A stretch of DNA of 36,356 nucleotides from contig JASJCA010000047.1 in the NCBI GenBank assembly GCA_030066215.1, positions 1 through 36,356 on the forward strand, given 5' to 3'. Position numbers and translations under genes: made by a program. Under the pieces are notes generated by a model. It made no database searches, was not told the origin of the DNA, and worked only from the letters and a program-made list of their open reading frames with translations. The DNA is from Rhodobacter sp. (GTDB lineage Bacteria > Pseudomonadota > Alphaproteobacteria > Rhodobacterales > Rhodobacteraceae). Shown piece after piece: positions 16,406-24,407 of this stretch. Each line of letters begins with the position of its first letter. Position 1 is the first letter of the stretch.

Positions 16406-16871
16406 CCTCGGTCGGGCCCTAGCCTGGCCCGACCTGGGACAGTCCGGAGTGAGATCGTTTTGGACCGAACGACGCAGGACCGGTTCAGACCTGATGACAA
16501 TAGGGCTGTATTGCGGGAAGCCGTGGGCGAAGATGGTTTCAATCTCTGCTCGGGTCCAAGACTCGCCCCCACTTCTCACCACAATGGCGCCGCCAAAGCC
16601 AGCCGGCCTTGCCGCCGCGTGTTTCATCGTGTTCCAGGAGGCCTGCCGGTATTTCGAACCGAGTTTCCGATCGCAGGTCGTTGACGCGATGTCGTTCGCC
16701 GATGGCGCAGGTCCCGGTGCGGAATGGAATGCCGGTCTCCGAGCGCTGAATGACAACCAGGACATCGCCTGCTGATGACGTTCATCGGGGCACCCGAATG
16801 AATTTGCGTGCGCAAGCAACGTCTCGGGAGTCGCATTAGACAAACCCGAGTCCGTACAGATTGAACGCGCC
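16406..16871. other. 466-base region without a recognisable gene
   Basis: Several open frames of 60-148 codons exist on both strands (for example minus 16397-16843 and plus 16449-16775), but none shows a family motif, a convincing ribosome site or plausible domain structure. The minus frame also overlaps the carbonic anhydrase stop. It could hold an eroded gene or a small RNA. I see no terminal repeats or transposase signature. Confidence 0.5.
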
Positions 16872-17816
16872 TCAGATCACCGGTGTCGGAAGCGGCGCAC
16901 CGGTGAAATGGGCCTCTAGATTAGCGCGCATCAGCGCGCCCATGGCCTTTCGGGTCTCAACTGTGCCCGAGGCATGGTGCGGCTGCAGCAAGACGTTCTC
17001 TAGCGTCATGAACCGTGGGGCGATTCGCGGCTCTCCGGCAAACACATCCAGGGCCGCGCCGGCGATAGATTGGGTCTCTAACGCCTTTAATAGAGCCGAT
17101 TCATCAACGGTCGAGGCGCGCGAGATGTTGATCAGCACGCCATCGGGTCCAAGCGCCGCCAGAACCTCTTGCCCGACGATGGCCTGCGTCGCCGCGGTCG
17201 CCGCCAACGTCACAAACAGGAAATCGGCCTGGGCGGCCAGCGCCACAGGGTCCGCCTCATACCGCAAGTCCACACCGTCACGCGGGGCTAGGTCGCAATA
17301 GGCGATGTCCATGCCGAACCCGGTCAGCCGCCGCGCCACGGCCATGCCGATCCGACCGAGCCCTAACACACCGGCGCGCGCCCCGCTAACCCGGCGGGTC
17401 AACGGGAACCCGCCCTTCGACGCCCAGTCTCCTGACCGCACCCAGTCTTCCGCTGCGCGCAGCCGCCGCGCCAGCGCCAGCATCATCGCCACGCCCAGAT
17501 CGGCCACATCGTCGGTCAGCACATCCGGCGTGTTGGTCACCCGAACGCCGCGCGCCCGGCAAGCCTCCAGGTCCACGCCGTCGTAGCCCACGCCGTAGAC
17601 TGCGACGATCTCCAGTCCTGGGCAGGCCTCGATCAGCGCTCGGTCCACCTTGTGCGTGCCCCGCGCCGCGATGCCCCGCACCCGCGGCCCGATCTCGCGC
17701 AGAAACGCCGCACGGTCCGCGGCAAGATCCAGCCGGTGCATCCGATAGGCGGCCTCCAACGGTCCCTGGTCCCAGTCCGGATAGGGCCCCAGTTGCAGCA
17801 CGTCCGGCTTTGCCAT
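16872..17816 (-). CDS. D-2-hydroxyacid dehydrogenase (glyoxylate/hydroxypyruvate reductase-like)
   Basis: A 314-residue NAD(P)-dependent dehydrogenase that reduces 2-oxoacids to D-2-hydroxyacids. It has the split catalytic domain. The coenzyme motif GVLGLGRIGMAVARRL (GxGxxG, about 147-162) is followed by a cofactor-discriminating stretch YCDLAPRD. The catalytic triad is Arg in LINISRAST, Glu in DVFAGEPRI, and His in LLQPHHASGT. The VYGVGYDGVDLEACRARGVRVTNTPDVLTDDVADL block is typical of the glyoxylate/hydroxypyruvate/2-ketogluconate reductase group. It diverges from a gluconate gene pair (81-base gap), which makes 2-ketogluconate reduction an attractive but unproven role. It carries the composite DNA motif at 17074-17098. 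Confidence 0.9.
   Translation of the reverse strand: MAKPDVLQLGPYPDWDQGPLEAAYRMHRLDLAADRAAFLREIGPRVRGIAARGTHKVDRALIEACPGLEIVAVYGVGYDGVDLEACRARGVRVTNTPDVLTDDVADLGVAMMLALARRLRAAEDWVRSGDWASKGGFPLTRRVSGARAGVLGLGRIGMAVARRLTGFGMDIAYCDLAPRDGVDLRYEADPVALAAQADFLFVTLAATAATQAIVGQEVLAALGPDGVLINISRASTVDESALLKALETQSIAGAALDVFAGEPRIAPRFMTLENVLLQPHHASGTVETRKAMGALMRANLEAHFTGAPLPTPVI
17074..17098 (+). repeat. Composite motif GTCTCTAA-N5-TTAATAGAGCCG, copy 1
   Basis: Lies inside the hydroxyacid dehydrogenase gene, whose coding strand here reads Ala-Leu-Leu-Lys-Ala-Leu-Glu-Thr with two TTA and one CTA codons, rare in this GC-rich DNA. All 20 fixed positions are identical to the copy at 33814-33838, which lies in an unrelated gene and in another reading frame. 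The five spacer bases all differ. Confidence 0.6.
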
Positions 17817-17897
17817 CGTCCCCGTTCCGTCCCCGTCGCCGCGATGCTATGACCCTGCGCAAAGCCCGGCCCGCTGTCGAGTGCCAAAGGACCGCCC

Positions 17898-18671
17898 ATG
17901 ACCCAAGGACCCGCCCTTTTCGACCTCAGAGGCCGGCGCGCGCTGATCACCGGGTCGAGCCAGGGCATCGGCAACGCGCTGGCCCACGGCCTTGCCGCCG
18001 CGGGCGCCGAGCTGGTGCTGAACGGCCGCGACACCGCCAAGCTCGCAACCGCGGCCGAGGCCCTGCGTGCGACCGGCGCCACGGTGCACGAGCTGCCCTT
18101 CGACGCCACCGACCACGCCGCCGTGCGCGCCGCCATCGACCGGTTCGAGGCCGACACCGGCGCCATCGACATCCTCGTCAACAACGCCGGCATGCAGTTC
18201 CGCACCGAGCTGCAGGATTTTCCGGCGGACGCGTTTCAGTCTCTATTGCAGGCCAATATCGCCACAGTGTTCAATGTCGGCCAGGCCTGCGCACGGCACA
18301 TGATCGCCCGGGGCTCCGGCAAGATCATCAACATCGCCAGCGTGCAGACCGCGCTCGCCCGGCCCTCGATCGCGCCCTATACCGCGACCAAGGGCGCCGT
18401 CGGCAACCTGACCAAGGGCATGGCCACCGACTGGGCGAAATACGGGCTGAACTGCAACGCCATCGCGCCGGGCTATTTCGACACACCGCTGAACGCCGCG
18501 CTCGTCGCCGACCCCGAATTCAACGCCTGGCTCGAAAAACGCACCCCCGCCGGTCGCTGGGGCCAGGTCGAGGAGCTGGTCGGCGCCTGCGTCTTTCTCG
18601 CCGGCCCGGCGTCTAGCTTCGTCAACGGCCACATCCTATACGTCGATGGCGGCATCACCGCCTCGCTTTAG
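17898..18671 (+). CDS. SDR oxidoreductase, gluconate 5-dehydrogenase-like
   Basis: A 257-residue classical short-chain dehydrogenase. The cofactor motif is TGSSQGIGNALA (about 18-29), followed by NNAGMQ. The active site is Ser in NIASVQTALARPS with Tyr-xxx-Lys in APYTATKGAVGNLTKGMA. PGYFDTPLN and the ending VNGHILYVDGGITASL are typical. Relatives of this type (IdnO/Gno) interconvert 5-keto-D-gluconate and gluconate. The call is supported by the gluconokinase gene that overlaps its 3' end by 26 bases. An AGGA ribosome site precedes the ATG. With the divergent 2-hydroxyacid dehydrogenase this forms a plausible ketogluconate-use cluster. Substrate specificity is inferred from context. Confidence 0.88.
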   Translation: MTQGPALFDLRGRRALITGSSQGIGNALAHGLAAAGAELVLNGRDTAKLATAAEALRATGATVHELPFDATDHAAVRAAIDRFEADTGAIDILVNNAGMQFRTELQDFPADAFQSLLQANIATVFNVGQACARHMIARGSGKIINIASVQTALARPSIAPYTATKGAVGNLTKGMATDWAKYGLNCNAIAPGYFDTPLNAALVADPEFNAWLEKRTPAGRWGQVEELVGACVFLAGPASSFVNGHILYVDGGITASL

Positions 18672-19176
18672 GCTCCGCCGCTTCGTCGTGATGGGCGTGG
18701 CGGGCTGCGGCAAAACCAGCGTCGGGCAGGCGGTGGCGGCCCGGCTTGGCGCGACGTTCCTCGACGGCGACGACCTTCACCCGGCCAGCAACATCGCCAA
18801 GATGTCCGCCGGCGCGCCGCTGACCGACGCCGACCGCGCGCCCTGGCTGGCCCAGGTCGGCGCCATTTTGCGCGACGTACCGCATGTGACCCTCATCGGC
18901 TGTTCGGCCCTGAAACGAAGCTACCGCGACATTATCCGCCAGGCCGCCGCCGCACCCGTCGGCTTTCTGCACCTCGCCGCCGCGCGCGCGGTCATCGCCG
19001 CGCGGATGGCCGACCGTCAGGGCCATTTCATGCCGCTGTCGCTGCTCGACAGCCAATACGCGGCACTTGAACACCTGCAGCCCGACGAGATCGGCCTCAC
19101 CGTTCATGTCGGCCAAAGCCTCGACGCCCTGGCCGACGAAATCCTGACCGGCCTCGACCACCTGACCCGGCCCTAA
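18646..19176 (+). CDS. gntK: Gluconokinase (GntK-type)
   Basis: A 176-residue P-loop kinase that phosphorylates D-gluconate to 6-phosphogluconate, feeding the Entner-Doudoroff or pentose phosphate route. VVMGVAGCGKTSVGQAVAARLGA (Walker A at about 17-22) is followed by FLDGDDLHPASNIAKMSAGAPLTDADRAPWL, the gluconokinase signature. SALKRSYRDIIR and the lid region R-GHFMPLSLLDSQYAALEHLQPDE also fit. The ATG at 18646 overlaps the upstream SDR by 26 bases. Starting at the internal ATG near 18691 would give the shorter MGVAGCGKT form but remove one beta-strand residue set, so the longer form is kept. Downstream, RNase D begins after about 40 bases. Confidence 0.93.
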   Translation: MAASPPRFRLRRFVVMGVAGCGKTSVGQAVAARLGATFLDGDDLHPASNIAKMSAGAPLTDADRAPWLAQVGAILRDVPHVTLIGCSALKRSYRDIIRQAAAAPVGFLHLAAARAVIAARMADRQGHFMPLSLLDSQYAALEHLQPDEIGLTVHVGQSLDALADEILTGLDHLTRP

Positions 19177-19216
19177 TCCGCCGGGCCACCGGTTTACAGA
19201 CCCGCCCCAAGGTTTT

Positions 19217-19864
19217 ATGCGCAACCGCAAATCCAATCAGGTGCCGCCCCCCGTGACCAATCACCTCTATCAGAACGACCTGCCCGACGGGCTGAGCCTA
19301 GGCCCGCTCGTCGCCATCGACTGCGAGACCATGGGCCTGAACCCGCACCGCGACCGGCTTTGCGTGGTGCAAATGTCGGTCGGCGACGGGCACGCGCATC
19401 TGGTTCAGATCGCCAAGGGCCAGCGAGAGGCCCCGAACCTCTGCCGCATGCTGGCCGACCCGGACACGCTGAAGCTCTTCCATTTCGGCCGCTTCGACAT
19501 CGCCGCGTTGCTCAACGCCTTCGGCACGATCACCGCACCGGTTTACTGCACCAAGATCGCCTCCAAGCTGATCCGAACCTACACCGACCGCCACGGACTG
19601 AAATACCTCTTGCAGGATCTCGTCGGCGTCGACGTCTCGAAACAACAGCAGATGAGCGACTGGGGTGCCGCGACCCTGACCGAGGCGCAGCTCGACTATG
19701 CCGCCTCGGACGTGCTGCACCTGCATGCACTGAAGGCCAAACTCGACGTGCTATTGAGCCGCGAGGGGCGCACCGATCTGGCCCAGGCCTGTTTCGACTT
19801 TCTGCCCACGCGGGCTCGGCTGGATCTCGCCGGGTGGCCTGAAATTGACATATTTGCCCACTAG
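19217..19864 (+). CDS. rnd: Ribonuclease D-type 3'-5' exonuclease
   Basis: A 215-residue DEDDy-family 3'-5' exonuclease lacking the HRDC domains of E. coli RNase D, as is usual for the short alphaproteobacterial form. Exo I is VAIDCETMGLNP (Asp, Glu). Exo II is KLFHFGRFDIAAL (Asp). Exo III is LDYAASDVLHLHAL (Tyr, Asp). The HGLKYLLQDLVGVDVSKQQQMSDWG block is family-typical. It probably trims tRNA or other RNA 3' ends. A GTG at 19253 (VTNHLYQNDLPDG) is a strong alternative start that matches the usual beginning of relatives. The ATG at 19217 has an AAGG ribosome site. It is followed closely by kdsD. Confidence 0.93.
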   Translation: MRNRKSNQVPPPVTNHLYQNDLPDGLSLGPLVAIDCETMGLNPHRDRLCVVQMSVGDGHAHLVQIAKGQREAPNLCRMLADPDTLKLFHFGRFDIAALLNAFGTITAPVYCTKIASKLIRTYTDRHGLKYLLQDLVGVDVSKQQQMSDWGAATLTEAQLDYAASDVLHLHALKAKLDVLLSREGRTDLAQACFDFLPTRARLDLAGWPEIDIFAH

Positions 19865-19873
19865 ATAGGGGCG

Positions 19874-20845
19874 ATGCTGAACCGGATGGACAAGACCCGC
19901 TTTCTGACCACGGGCCGCCGCGTGATCGCGCGCGAGGCGCAGGCGTTGGGGCAGTTGGCAGAGACCGTCGACGCCGGCTTTGCCGATGCGGTCGAGCTGA
20001 TCCTCGGCGCGCATGGCCGGGTCATCGTCTCCGGCATGGGCAAATCCGGCCATATCGCCCGCAAGATCGCCGCGACGCTGGCCTCGACCGGGACGCCGGC
20101 GCATTTCGTCCATCCCGCCGAGGCGAGCCACGGCGATCTGGGCATGATGGCGCAGGGCGACGTGGCGCTGGTACTGTCGAATTCCGGCGAAACGCCCGAG
20201 CTTGCCGATCTCGTAGCCTATACCCGCCGCTTCGGCATCCCGCTGATCGGCATCGCCGGCAAGGCCGGCAGCACGCTGATCCGGCAATGCGACGTCCGCC
20301 TGGTGCTGCCGCCCGCGGACGAGGCCTGCGACACCGGCATCGTGCCCACCACGTCGACCGCGATGGCGCTGGCGCTCGGCGACGCGCTGGCGATCGCGCT
20401 GATGGAGCATCGCCAGTTCACGCCCGAGCATTTCCGCGAGTTCCACCCCGGCGGCAAGCTCGGCGCGCGGCTCGCCAAGGTCCGCGACCTGATGCACACC
20501 GATATGCCGCTGGTTGCCCAGGCCACGCCGATGTCCGAGACCCTGCTGACCATGACCCAGAAGGGCTTTGGCGTCGTCGGCGTCCACGCCCAAAACGGCG
20601 ATCTGATCGGCATCGTCACCGACGGCGACCTGCGCCGCCACATGGCGGGCCTTCTGGAGATGACCGCCGAGCAGGTGATGACCGCGCATCCGCGCACCAT
20701 CGGCCCCGAGGCGCTGGCCGAAGAGGCCGTCGCGGTGATGAACGACCGCCGCATCACCTGCCTCTTCGTCGTCGACCCGGCCGAAAGCCAGAACGCCGTC
20801 GGCATCCTGCACGTGCACGACTGCCTGCGCGCCGGCATCATCTGA
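19874..20845 (+). CDS. kdsD: D-arabinose-5-phosphate isomerase (KpsF/GutQ family)
   Basis: A 323-residue enzyme converting ribulose-5-phosphate to arabinose-5-phosphate, the first step to Kdo for lipopolysaccharide. The N-terminal SIS domain (about 40-180) has VIVSGMGKSGHIARKIAATLASTGTPAHFVHPAEASHGDLG and the ALVLSNSGETPE motif. STTAMALALGDALA-type residues (here TSTAMALALGDALAIAL) follow. Two CBS repeats (about 205-320) end with RRITCLFVVD. Length is typical. It opens the LPS assembly operon: three bases separate its stop from lptC. Confidence 0.95.
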   Translation: MLNRMDKTRFLTTGRRVIAREAQALGQLAETVDAGFADAVELILGAHGRVIVSGMGKSGHIARKIAATLASTGTPAHFVHPAEASHGDLGMMAQGDVALVLSNSGETPELADLVAYTRRFGIPLIGIAGKAGSTLIRQCDVRLVLPPADEACDTGIVPTTSTAMALALGDALAIALMEHRQFTPEHFREFHPGGKLGARLAKVRDLMHTDMPLVAQATPMSETLLTMTQKGFGVVGVHAQNGDLIGIVTDGDLRRHMAGLLEMTAEQVMTAHPRTIGPEALAEEAVAVMNDRRITCLFVVDPAESQNAVGILHVHDCLRAGII

Positions 20846-20848
20846 GGC

Positions 20849-21457
20849 ATGGTCCGCACCGACGACACCTATTCCCGCGTCATCGCCTGGTTGAAGATCC
20901 TGCTGCCGCTGGTCGCGCTCGGCATCCTGTCGATCCTATTTCTGGTCGCGCGCACCATCGACCCGGCCCAGGACCTGCCGTTCGCGGATGTCGATATCGA
21001 CGAGATCACCCGCGACCAGCGCGTCAGCCGCCCGAACTTTTCCAGCGTCACCGCCGACGGCGCCGCGATCACGCTGTCGGCCTCCACCGCGCGCCCGGTT
21101 CCCGGCTCGCCCGACATCATCACCGGCGACAACATCGCCGCCGCCATCGACCTCGCCGGCGGCAGCCGCATCGACATCCGCGCCGACGCCGCGGTGATCG
21201 ACAGCATCGCGCAGCTCGCCGAACTGCAAGGCGGCGTCGTGCTGCACTCGTCCGAGGGCATCACCCTGAAGACCGACGCGCTGTCGGTGTCGCTGGAAAC
21301 CTCGCAGCTGGCCTCCGATTCCGCCATCGCGCTGACCGGCCCGCATGGCCGCCTCACGGCCGGCAGTTTCCGCACCCAGGGTGACGGCAGCGACGGCAAC
21401 CCCTATGTGGTGGTTTTCAAGGACCGGGTCGAGCTGATATACGATCCCGAACAGTAA
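20849..21457 (+). CDS. lptC: LptC, LPS export periplasmic/inner-membrane protein
   Basis: A 202-residue LptC-family protein that bridges the LptBFG transporter and periplasmic LptA. One N-terminal membrane helix is visible (about 10-32, WLKILLPLVALGILSILFLVA). A periplasmic beta-jellyroll follows with repeated short strands. The start VRTDDTYSRVIAWLKILLPL and the late LTGPHGRLTAGSFR segment are as in alphaproteobacterial LptC (YrbK). It lies between kdsD and lptA with gaps of 3 and 9 bases, the standard order. Confidence 0.9.
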   Translation: MVRTDDTYSRVIAWLKILLPLVALGILSILFLVARTIDPAQDLPFADVDIDEITRDQRVSRPNFSSVTADGAAITLSASTARPVPGSPDIITGDNIAAAIDLAGGSRIDIRADAAVIDSIAQLAELQGGVVLHSSEGITLKTDALSVSLETSQLASDSAIALTGPHGRLTAGSFRTQGDGSDGNPYVVVFKDRVELIYDPEQ

Positions 21458-21466
21458 GGAGCCGCC

Positions 21467-21976
21467 ATGGCATTGCGATCGTTGATCTTGGCCGGCCTCG
21501 CCGGGCTAGCGCTGGTGGCCCTGGCCCCGGCGGCCGCGGCGCAGGGCACCTCGGTGTCGCTCGGCGGGCAGGGCCACGACAGCTCGCAACCGGTCGAGAT
21601 CACCTCGCAAGAGCTTTCGGTCGATCAGGAAAACGGCACCGCTACCTTCACCGGCGACGTCATCGTCGGCCAGGGCGGCATCACCATGACCTGCGACCGG
21701 ATGGTGGTCGAATACGCCGCCGACGAGACAGGCCAGAACCAGATCCAGGTGATCCGCATGTTCGGCGGCGTCACCTTCGTCAGCGCCAACGAGGCCGCCG
21801 AATCCGAGACCGCCGTCTATACGCTCGGCAACGAGCGCATCGTGATGACCGGCAACGTGCTGGTCACCCAGGGCGCGACCGCGCTCTCGGCGGACAAGCT
21901 GACCTACGACCTCGCCACCGGCAGCGGCGTGATGGAAGGCCGGGTTAAGACCATTCTGCAGCAGGGCAGCAACTGA
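21467..21976 (+). CDS. lptA: LptA, periplasmic LPS transport protein
   Basis: A 169-residue OstA-like protein that forms the periplasmic bridge carrying LPS to the outer membrane. A signal peptide covers about the first 26 residues (hydrophobic LILAGLAGLALVALAPAAAAQG, cleavage near AAAQG). The OstA core contains EITSQELSVDQENGTATFTGDVIVGQGG, the CDRMVVEYA strand, IRMFGGVTFVS and GNVLVTQGA. GGAG precedes the ATG. The stop shares a base with the lptB start (TGATG), indicating coupled translation. Confidence 0.93.
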   Translation: MALRSLILAGLAGLALVALAPAAAAQGTSVSLGGQGHDSSQPVEITSQELSVDQENGTATFTGDVIVGQGGITMTCDRMVVEYAADETGQNQIQVIRMFGGVTFVSANEAAESETAVYTLGNERIVMTGNVLVTQGATALSADKLTYDLATGSGVMEGRVKTILQQGSN

Positions 21977-22737
21977 TGGCCCGCGGCCCGGCCTTGAGCG
22001 TCACCGACGGGCTCGCCGGCCTGCGCGTGACCAACCTGCGCAAGAGCTACCGCAAGAAGACCGTGATCCGCGACGTCAGCATGGAGCTCGGCCGCGGCGA
22101 GGTCGTGGCGCTGCTCGGCCCCAACGGATCGGGCAAGACCACCTGCTTTTACGCCATCGCCGGGTTGATCAGCCCCGAAGGCGGCCAGGTAATGATCGAC
22201 GGCCGCGACGTGACCTATCTGCCGATGTACCGCCGCGCCAAGCTGGGCATCGGCTATCTGCCGCAGGAGGTGTCGATCTTCCGCGGGCTTTCGGTCGAGG
22301 ACAACATCCTGGCGATCCTCGAGATCAGCGTGCCCGACAAGACCAAGCGCTATGAGAGGCTCGAGGAACTGCTCGGCGAGTTTTCGATCACCCATCTGCG
22401 CCGCGCCTCGGCGCTATCGCTGTCGGGCGGCGAGCGTCGCCGGGCCGAAATCGCCCGCTGCCTCGCCGCCGACCCGAAGTATCTGCTCTTGGACGAGCCC
22501 TTCGCCGGCGTCGACCCGATTGCGGTGGGCGAGATCCGCAGCCTGGTCGCCGATCTCAAGACCCGCGGCATCGGCGTCCTGATCACCGACCACAACGTGC
22601 GCGAGACGCTCGAGATCGTCGACCGCGCCTACATCCTGCACGACGGCAAGGTGCTTATGAGCGGCACCACCGAAGAGGTCGTGAAGGATGAAAACGTCCG
22701 CCGGGTCTATTTGGGCCAAAGCTTCAGAATCACTTGA
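21976..22737 (+). CDS. lptB: LptB, ATPase of the LPS export ABC transporter
   Basis: A 253-residue ABC ATPase that powers LPS extraction by LptFG. Walker A is LLGPNGSGKTT (about 47-57), the Q-loop is GIGYLPQEVSIFRGLSVEDN, and the signature is LSLSGGERRRAEIARCLA. Walker B is YLLLDEPFAGVDPIAVGEI and the H-loop is LITDHNVRE. The 'FRGLSVEDNILAILE' and 'PFAGVDPIAV' wording is specific to LptB. The gene after it is hpf, not rpoN as in gamma- and many alphaproteobacteria. It ends 263 bases before hpf. Confidence 0.97.
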   Translation: MARGPALSVTDGLAGLRVTNLRKSYRKKTVIRDVSMELGRGEVVALLGPNGSGKTTCFYAIAGLISPEGGQVMIDGRDVTYLPMYRRAKLGIGYLPQEVSIFRGLSVEDNILAILEISVPDKTKRYERLEELLGEFSITHLRRASALSLSGGERRRAEIARCLAADPKYLLLDEPFAGVDPIAVGEIRSLVADLKTRGIGVLITDHNVRETLEIVDRAYILHDGKVLMSGTTEEVVKDENVRRVYLGQSFRIT

Positions 22738-23000
22738 AAAATGACGTGCCGACCTGCTCGTCCTGGGGCGAATTATGTCTCGAATTCGCGCCTTTTTGTT
22801 GACAGGCCCGCCCGCCATGAAGCCAAATAAGCGCGATGCGTGACCATGCGAATCCCGTTCGTGCGCCGGGGGTCCCTCGCCCTCAGCCGGACGCGCCCGA
22901 CGGGCACAGGACCATCCATCTTGAGACATCGGTATCAGTGGCGGGCGCGGGCGAATGCCGGCGGCAGGGCACCCACGCCGGGCCGGTTTGAGGAGGTGAC
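22738..23000. other. lptB-hpf intergenic region
   Basis: A 263-base gap in an otherwise tight operon. It contains a T-rich stretch and TTGACA at 22799-22804 that could start a separate hpf-ptsN transcript. No rpoN remnant or small gene is convincing. Confidence 0.45.
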
Positions 23001-23576
23001 ATGCGCTATCAGATCAGCGGCAAACAGATCGATATCGGCGACGCGCTGCAGACCCACGTCAAGGACGAACTGGGCAGCGTGATCGAGAAATATGCCGGCC
23101 GCCCGACCGATGCCCATATCACCTTTTCCCGCAGCTCCAGCGAGTTCGTCTGCGAGGCGATCGTGCACCTGTCGACCGGGCTGACCGCCCAGGCCCGCGC
23201 CCACGACCACGAGATTTACGCCGCCTTCGACAAGGCCTGCGAAAAGATGGAAACCCAGTTGCGCCGCTACAAACGCCGGTTGAAGGACCATCACCGCGAG
23301 CGCTCGCAGCCGGTTGAACTCTCGGGGGCATCCTCGTATATCCTCGCCGCACCGGAGGATGAGCACGACACCGAACCCCAGACATTGCAGCCGATCATTG
23401 TCGCTGAGATGGAGACCAAGATCCCGTCTCTATCGGTGGGCGAGGCAGTGATGCAGATGGAACTCGCCGGCGCGCCGGTCCTGGTCTTTCGCAACGAAGG
23501 GCATTCGGGGGTAAACGTGGTCTACCGACGCGACGACGGAAACATCGGCTGGATCGATCCCAGCACGGCAGATTGA
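23001..23576 (+). CDS. hpf: Ribosome hibernation-promoting factor, long form
   Basis: A 191-residue long HPF (RaiA/YvyD type) that drives 100S ribosome dimerisation in resting cells. The N-terminal ribosome-binding domain (about 1-105) has the opening MRYQISGKQIDIGDALQTHV and a basic tail CEKMETQLRRYKRRLKDHH. A linker leads to the C-terminal dimerisation domain (about 130-188), with MQMELAGAPVLVFRNEGHSGVNVVYRRDDGNIGWIDPS. A strong GAGGAGGT ribosome site precedes the ATG. Only 39 bases separate it from ptsN, so the two are probably co-transcribed. A possible -35 TTGACA lies at 22799-22804, without a clear -10. Confidence 0.95.
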   Translation: MRYQISGKQIDIGDALQTHVKDELGSVIEKYAGRPTDAHITFSRSSSEFVCEAIVHLSTGLTAQARAHDHEIYAAFDKACEKMETQLRRYKRRLKDHHRERSQPVELSGASSYILAAPEDEHDTEPQTLQPIIVAEMETKIPSLSVGEAVMQMELAGAPVLVFRNEGHSGVNVVYRRDDGNIGWIDPSTAD

Positions 23577-23615
23577 AGGCAGCGGCGCAACGCCGGTTCA
23601 ACGAAGCAGGGGCCA

Positions 23616-24080
23616 ATGGAGCTATCCAGTATTCTCAGGCCGGACGCCGTCCGGGTTGTCGGTAACCTGACCAGCAAAAAGCGTCTGTTCCAGGAACTTG
23701 GAGAGATCGCAGCAACCGTGCACGGGCTGTCGGTGGGCGATACCGTCGAGGCGCTTCTCGAACGCGAATCGCTCGGGCCCACGGGCGTCGGCAAGGGCAT
23801 CGCGTTGCCGCATGCTCGGCTTTCCGGCCTGGCTGAGGTTGTTGGTGTCTTTATGCGCGTCGAAAAGCCTCTGGAATTCGACGCGGTCGACCGTCAGCCT
23901 GTCGATCTGATCTTTGCGTTATTTGCGCCGTCAGAGACCGGCGTGGATCATCTGAAAGCTCTAGCCCTCGTCTCGCGCACCCTGCGCGACCCGGCGATTT
24001 GCACCAAGCTGCGCGCCAATATCGACCCAGCCACCCTGCACGCCGTTTTGACCGAAGCGCCTGCGTCCGAGGCAGCCTGA
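23616..24080 (+). CDS. ptsN: PTS IIA-like nitrogen regulatory protein PtsN (EIIA-Ntr)
   Basis: A 154-residue EIIA-Ntr of the nitrogen-related phosphotransferase system, which takes phosphate from NPr/EI-Ntr and regulates potassium and stress functions rather than transporting sugar. The phospho-acceptor is His66 in GVGKGIALPHARLSGL. The start MELSSILRPDAVRV and the DLIFALFAPSETGVDHLKALALVSRTLRD block are family-typical. It follows hpf as in nearly all proteobacteria. Length is normal. Confidence 0.95.
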   Translation: MELSSILRPDAVRVVGNLTSKKRLFQELGEIAATVHGLSVGDTVEALLERESLGPTGVGKGIALPHARLSGLAEVVGVFMRVEKPLEFDAVDRQPVDLIFALFAPSETGVDHLKALALVSRTLRDPAICTKLRANIDPATLHAVLTEAPASEAA

Positions 24081-24279
24081 TCCCGGCTCGGCTAGCAAAT
24101 CGTTGGCCAGAGACTTCGAGCGCGAGATCTTCGATGCAATTCGACCATCCGGTCGTCTTCACCTTTGTATTGAAGAAATCAGCGGAGCCGGGTGCTGGAA
24201 TTGCCCGTGTGAGTCGCGACACCCGTTCGCTTTGCCTGAGCCCTGTGGCCAATGGGTACGCCGTTATGTCATATTCATA

Positions 24280-24296
24280 AACCACATGTTGTGGTT
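24280..24296 (+). promoter_or_regulatory. Perfect inverted repeat upstream of the B12-binding regulator
   Basis: AACCACA-TGT-TGTGGTT is a perfect 7+7 inverted repeat with a 3-base centre, 31 bases upstream of the PpsR-type box. It could be a second regulator's operator or a hairpin. There is no T run, so it is not a terminator. Confidence 0.45.
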
Positions 24297-24326
24297 CCGC
24301 CCCCCACACATACTATATGCAGAAGT

Positions 24327-24344
24327 TGTCAAACAAAATTGACA
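24327..24344 (+). promoter_or_regulatory. CrtJ/PpsR-type operator
   Basis: TGTC-N10-GACA matches the PpsR/CrtJ consensus TGT-N12-ACA with both outer and inner bases of the extended palindrome (TGTCAA...TTGACA). It overlaps the -35 hexamer of the promoter for the cobalamin-domain gene, where PpsR would repress. The site is visible; the binding protein is inferred from the consensus and from the nature of the downstream gene. Confidence 0.7.
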
Positions 24345-24366
24345 CCAGCTGATTCCCTGCGATAAT
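24339..24366 (+). promoter_or_regulatory. Sigma-70-like promoter of the B12-binding regulator
   Basis: A perfect -35 TTGACA (24339-24344), a 16-base spacer and a GATAAT -10 (24361-24366). It would start transcription about 35 bases before the ATG at 24408. Confidence 0.65.
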
Positions 24367-24407
24367 TAGCCCAAACGCGTAGGTACGCGACTCGGGGGGA
24401 CCCTCCA

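Larger units (their letters stand above)
24081..24407. other. Regulatory region upstream of the B12-binding regulator
   Basis: This 327-base gap is AT-richer than its surroundings. It holds no convincing gene. It contains the inverted repeat at 24280-24296, the PpsR-type box at 24327-24344 and a sigma-70-like promoter at 24339-24366. A GGGGGGA ribosome site lies just before the next ATG. Confidence 0.6.

Noticed and set aside
16397-16843. 148-codon minus frame and the overlapping plus frames in the 16.4-16.9 kb gap
   Set aside because: No domain, signal, ribosome site or consistent codon pattern was seen. Strand cannot even be decided.
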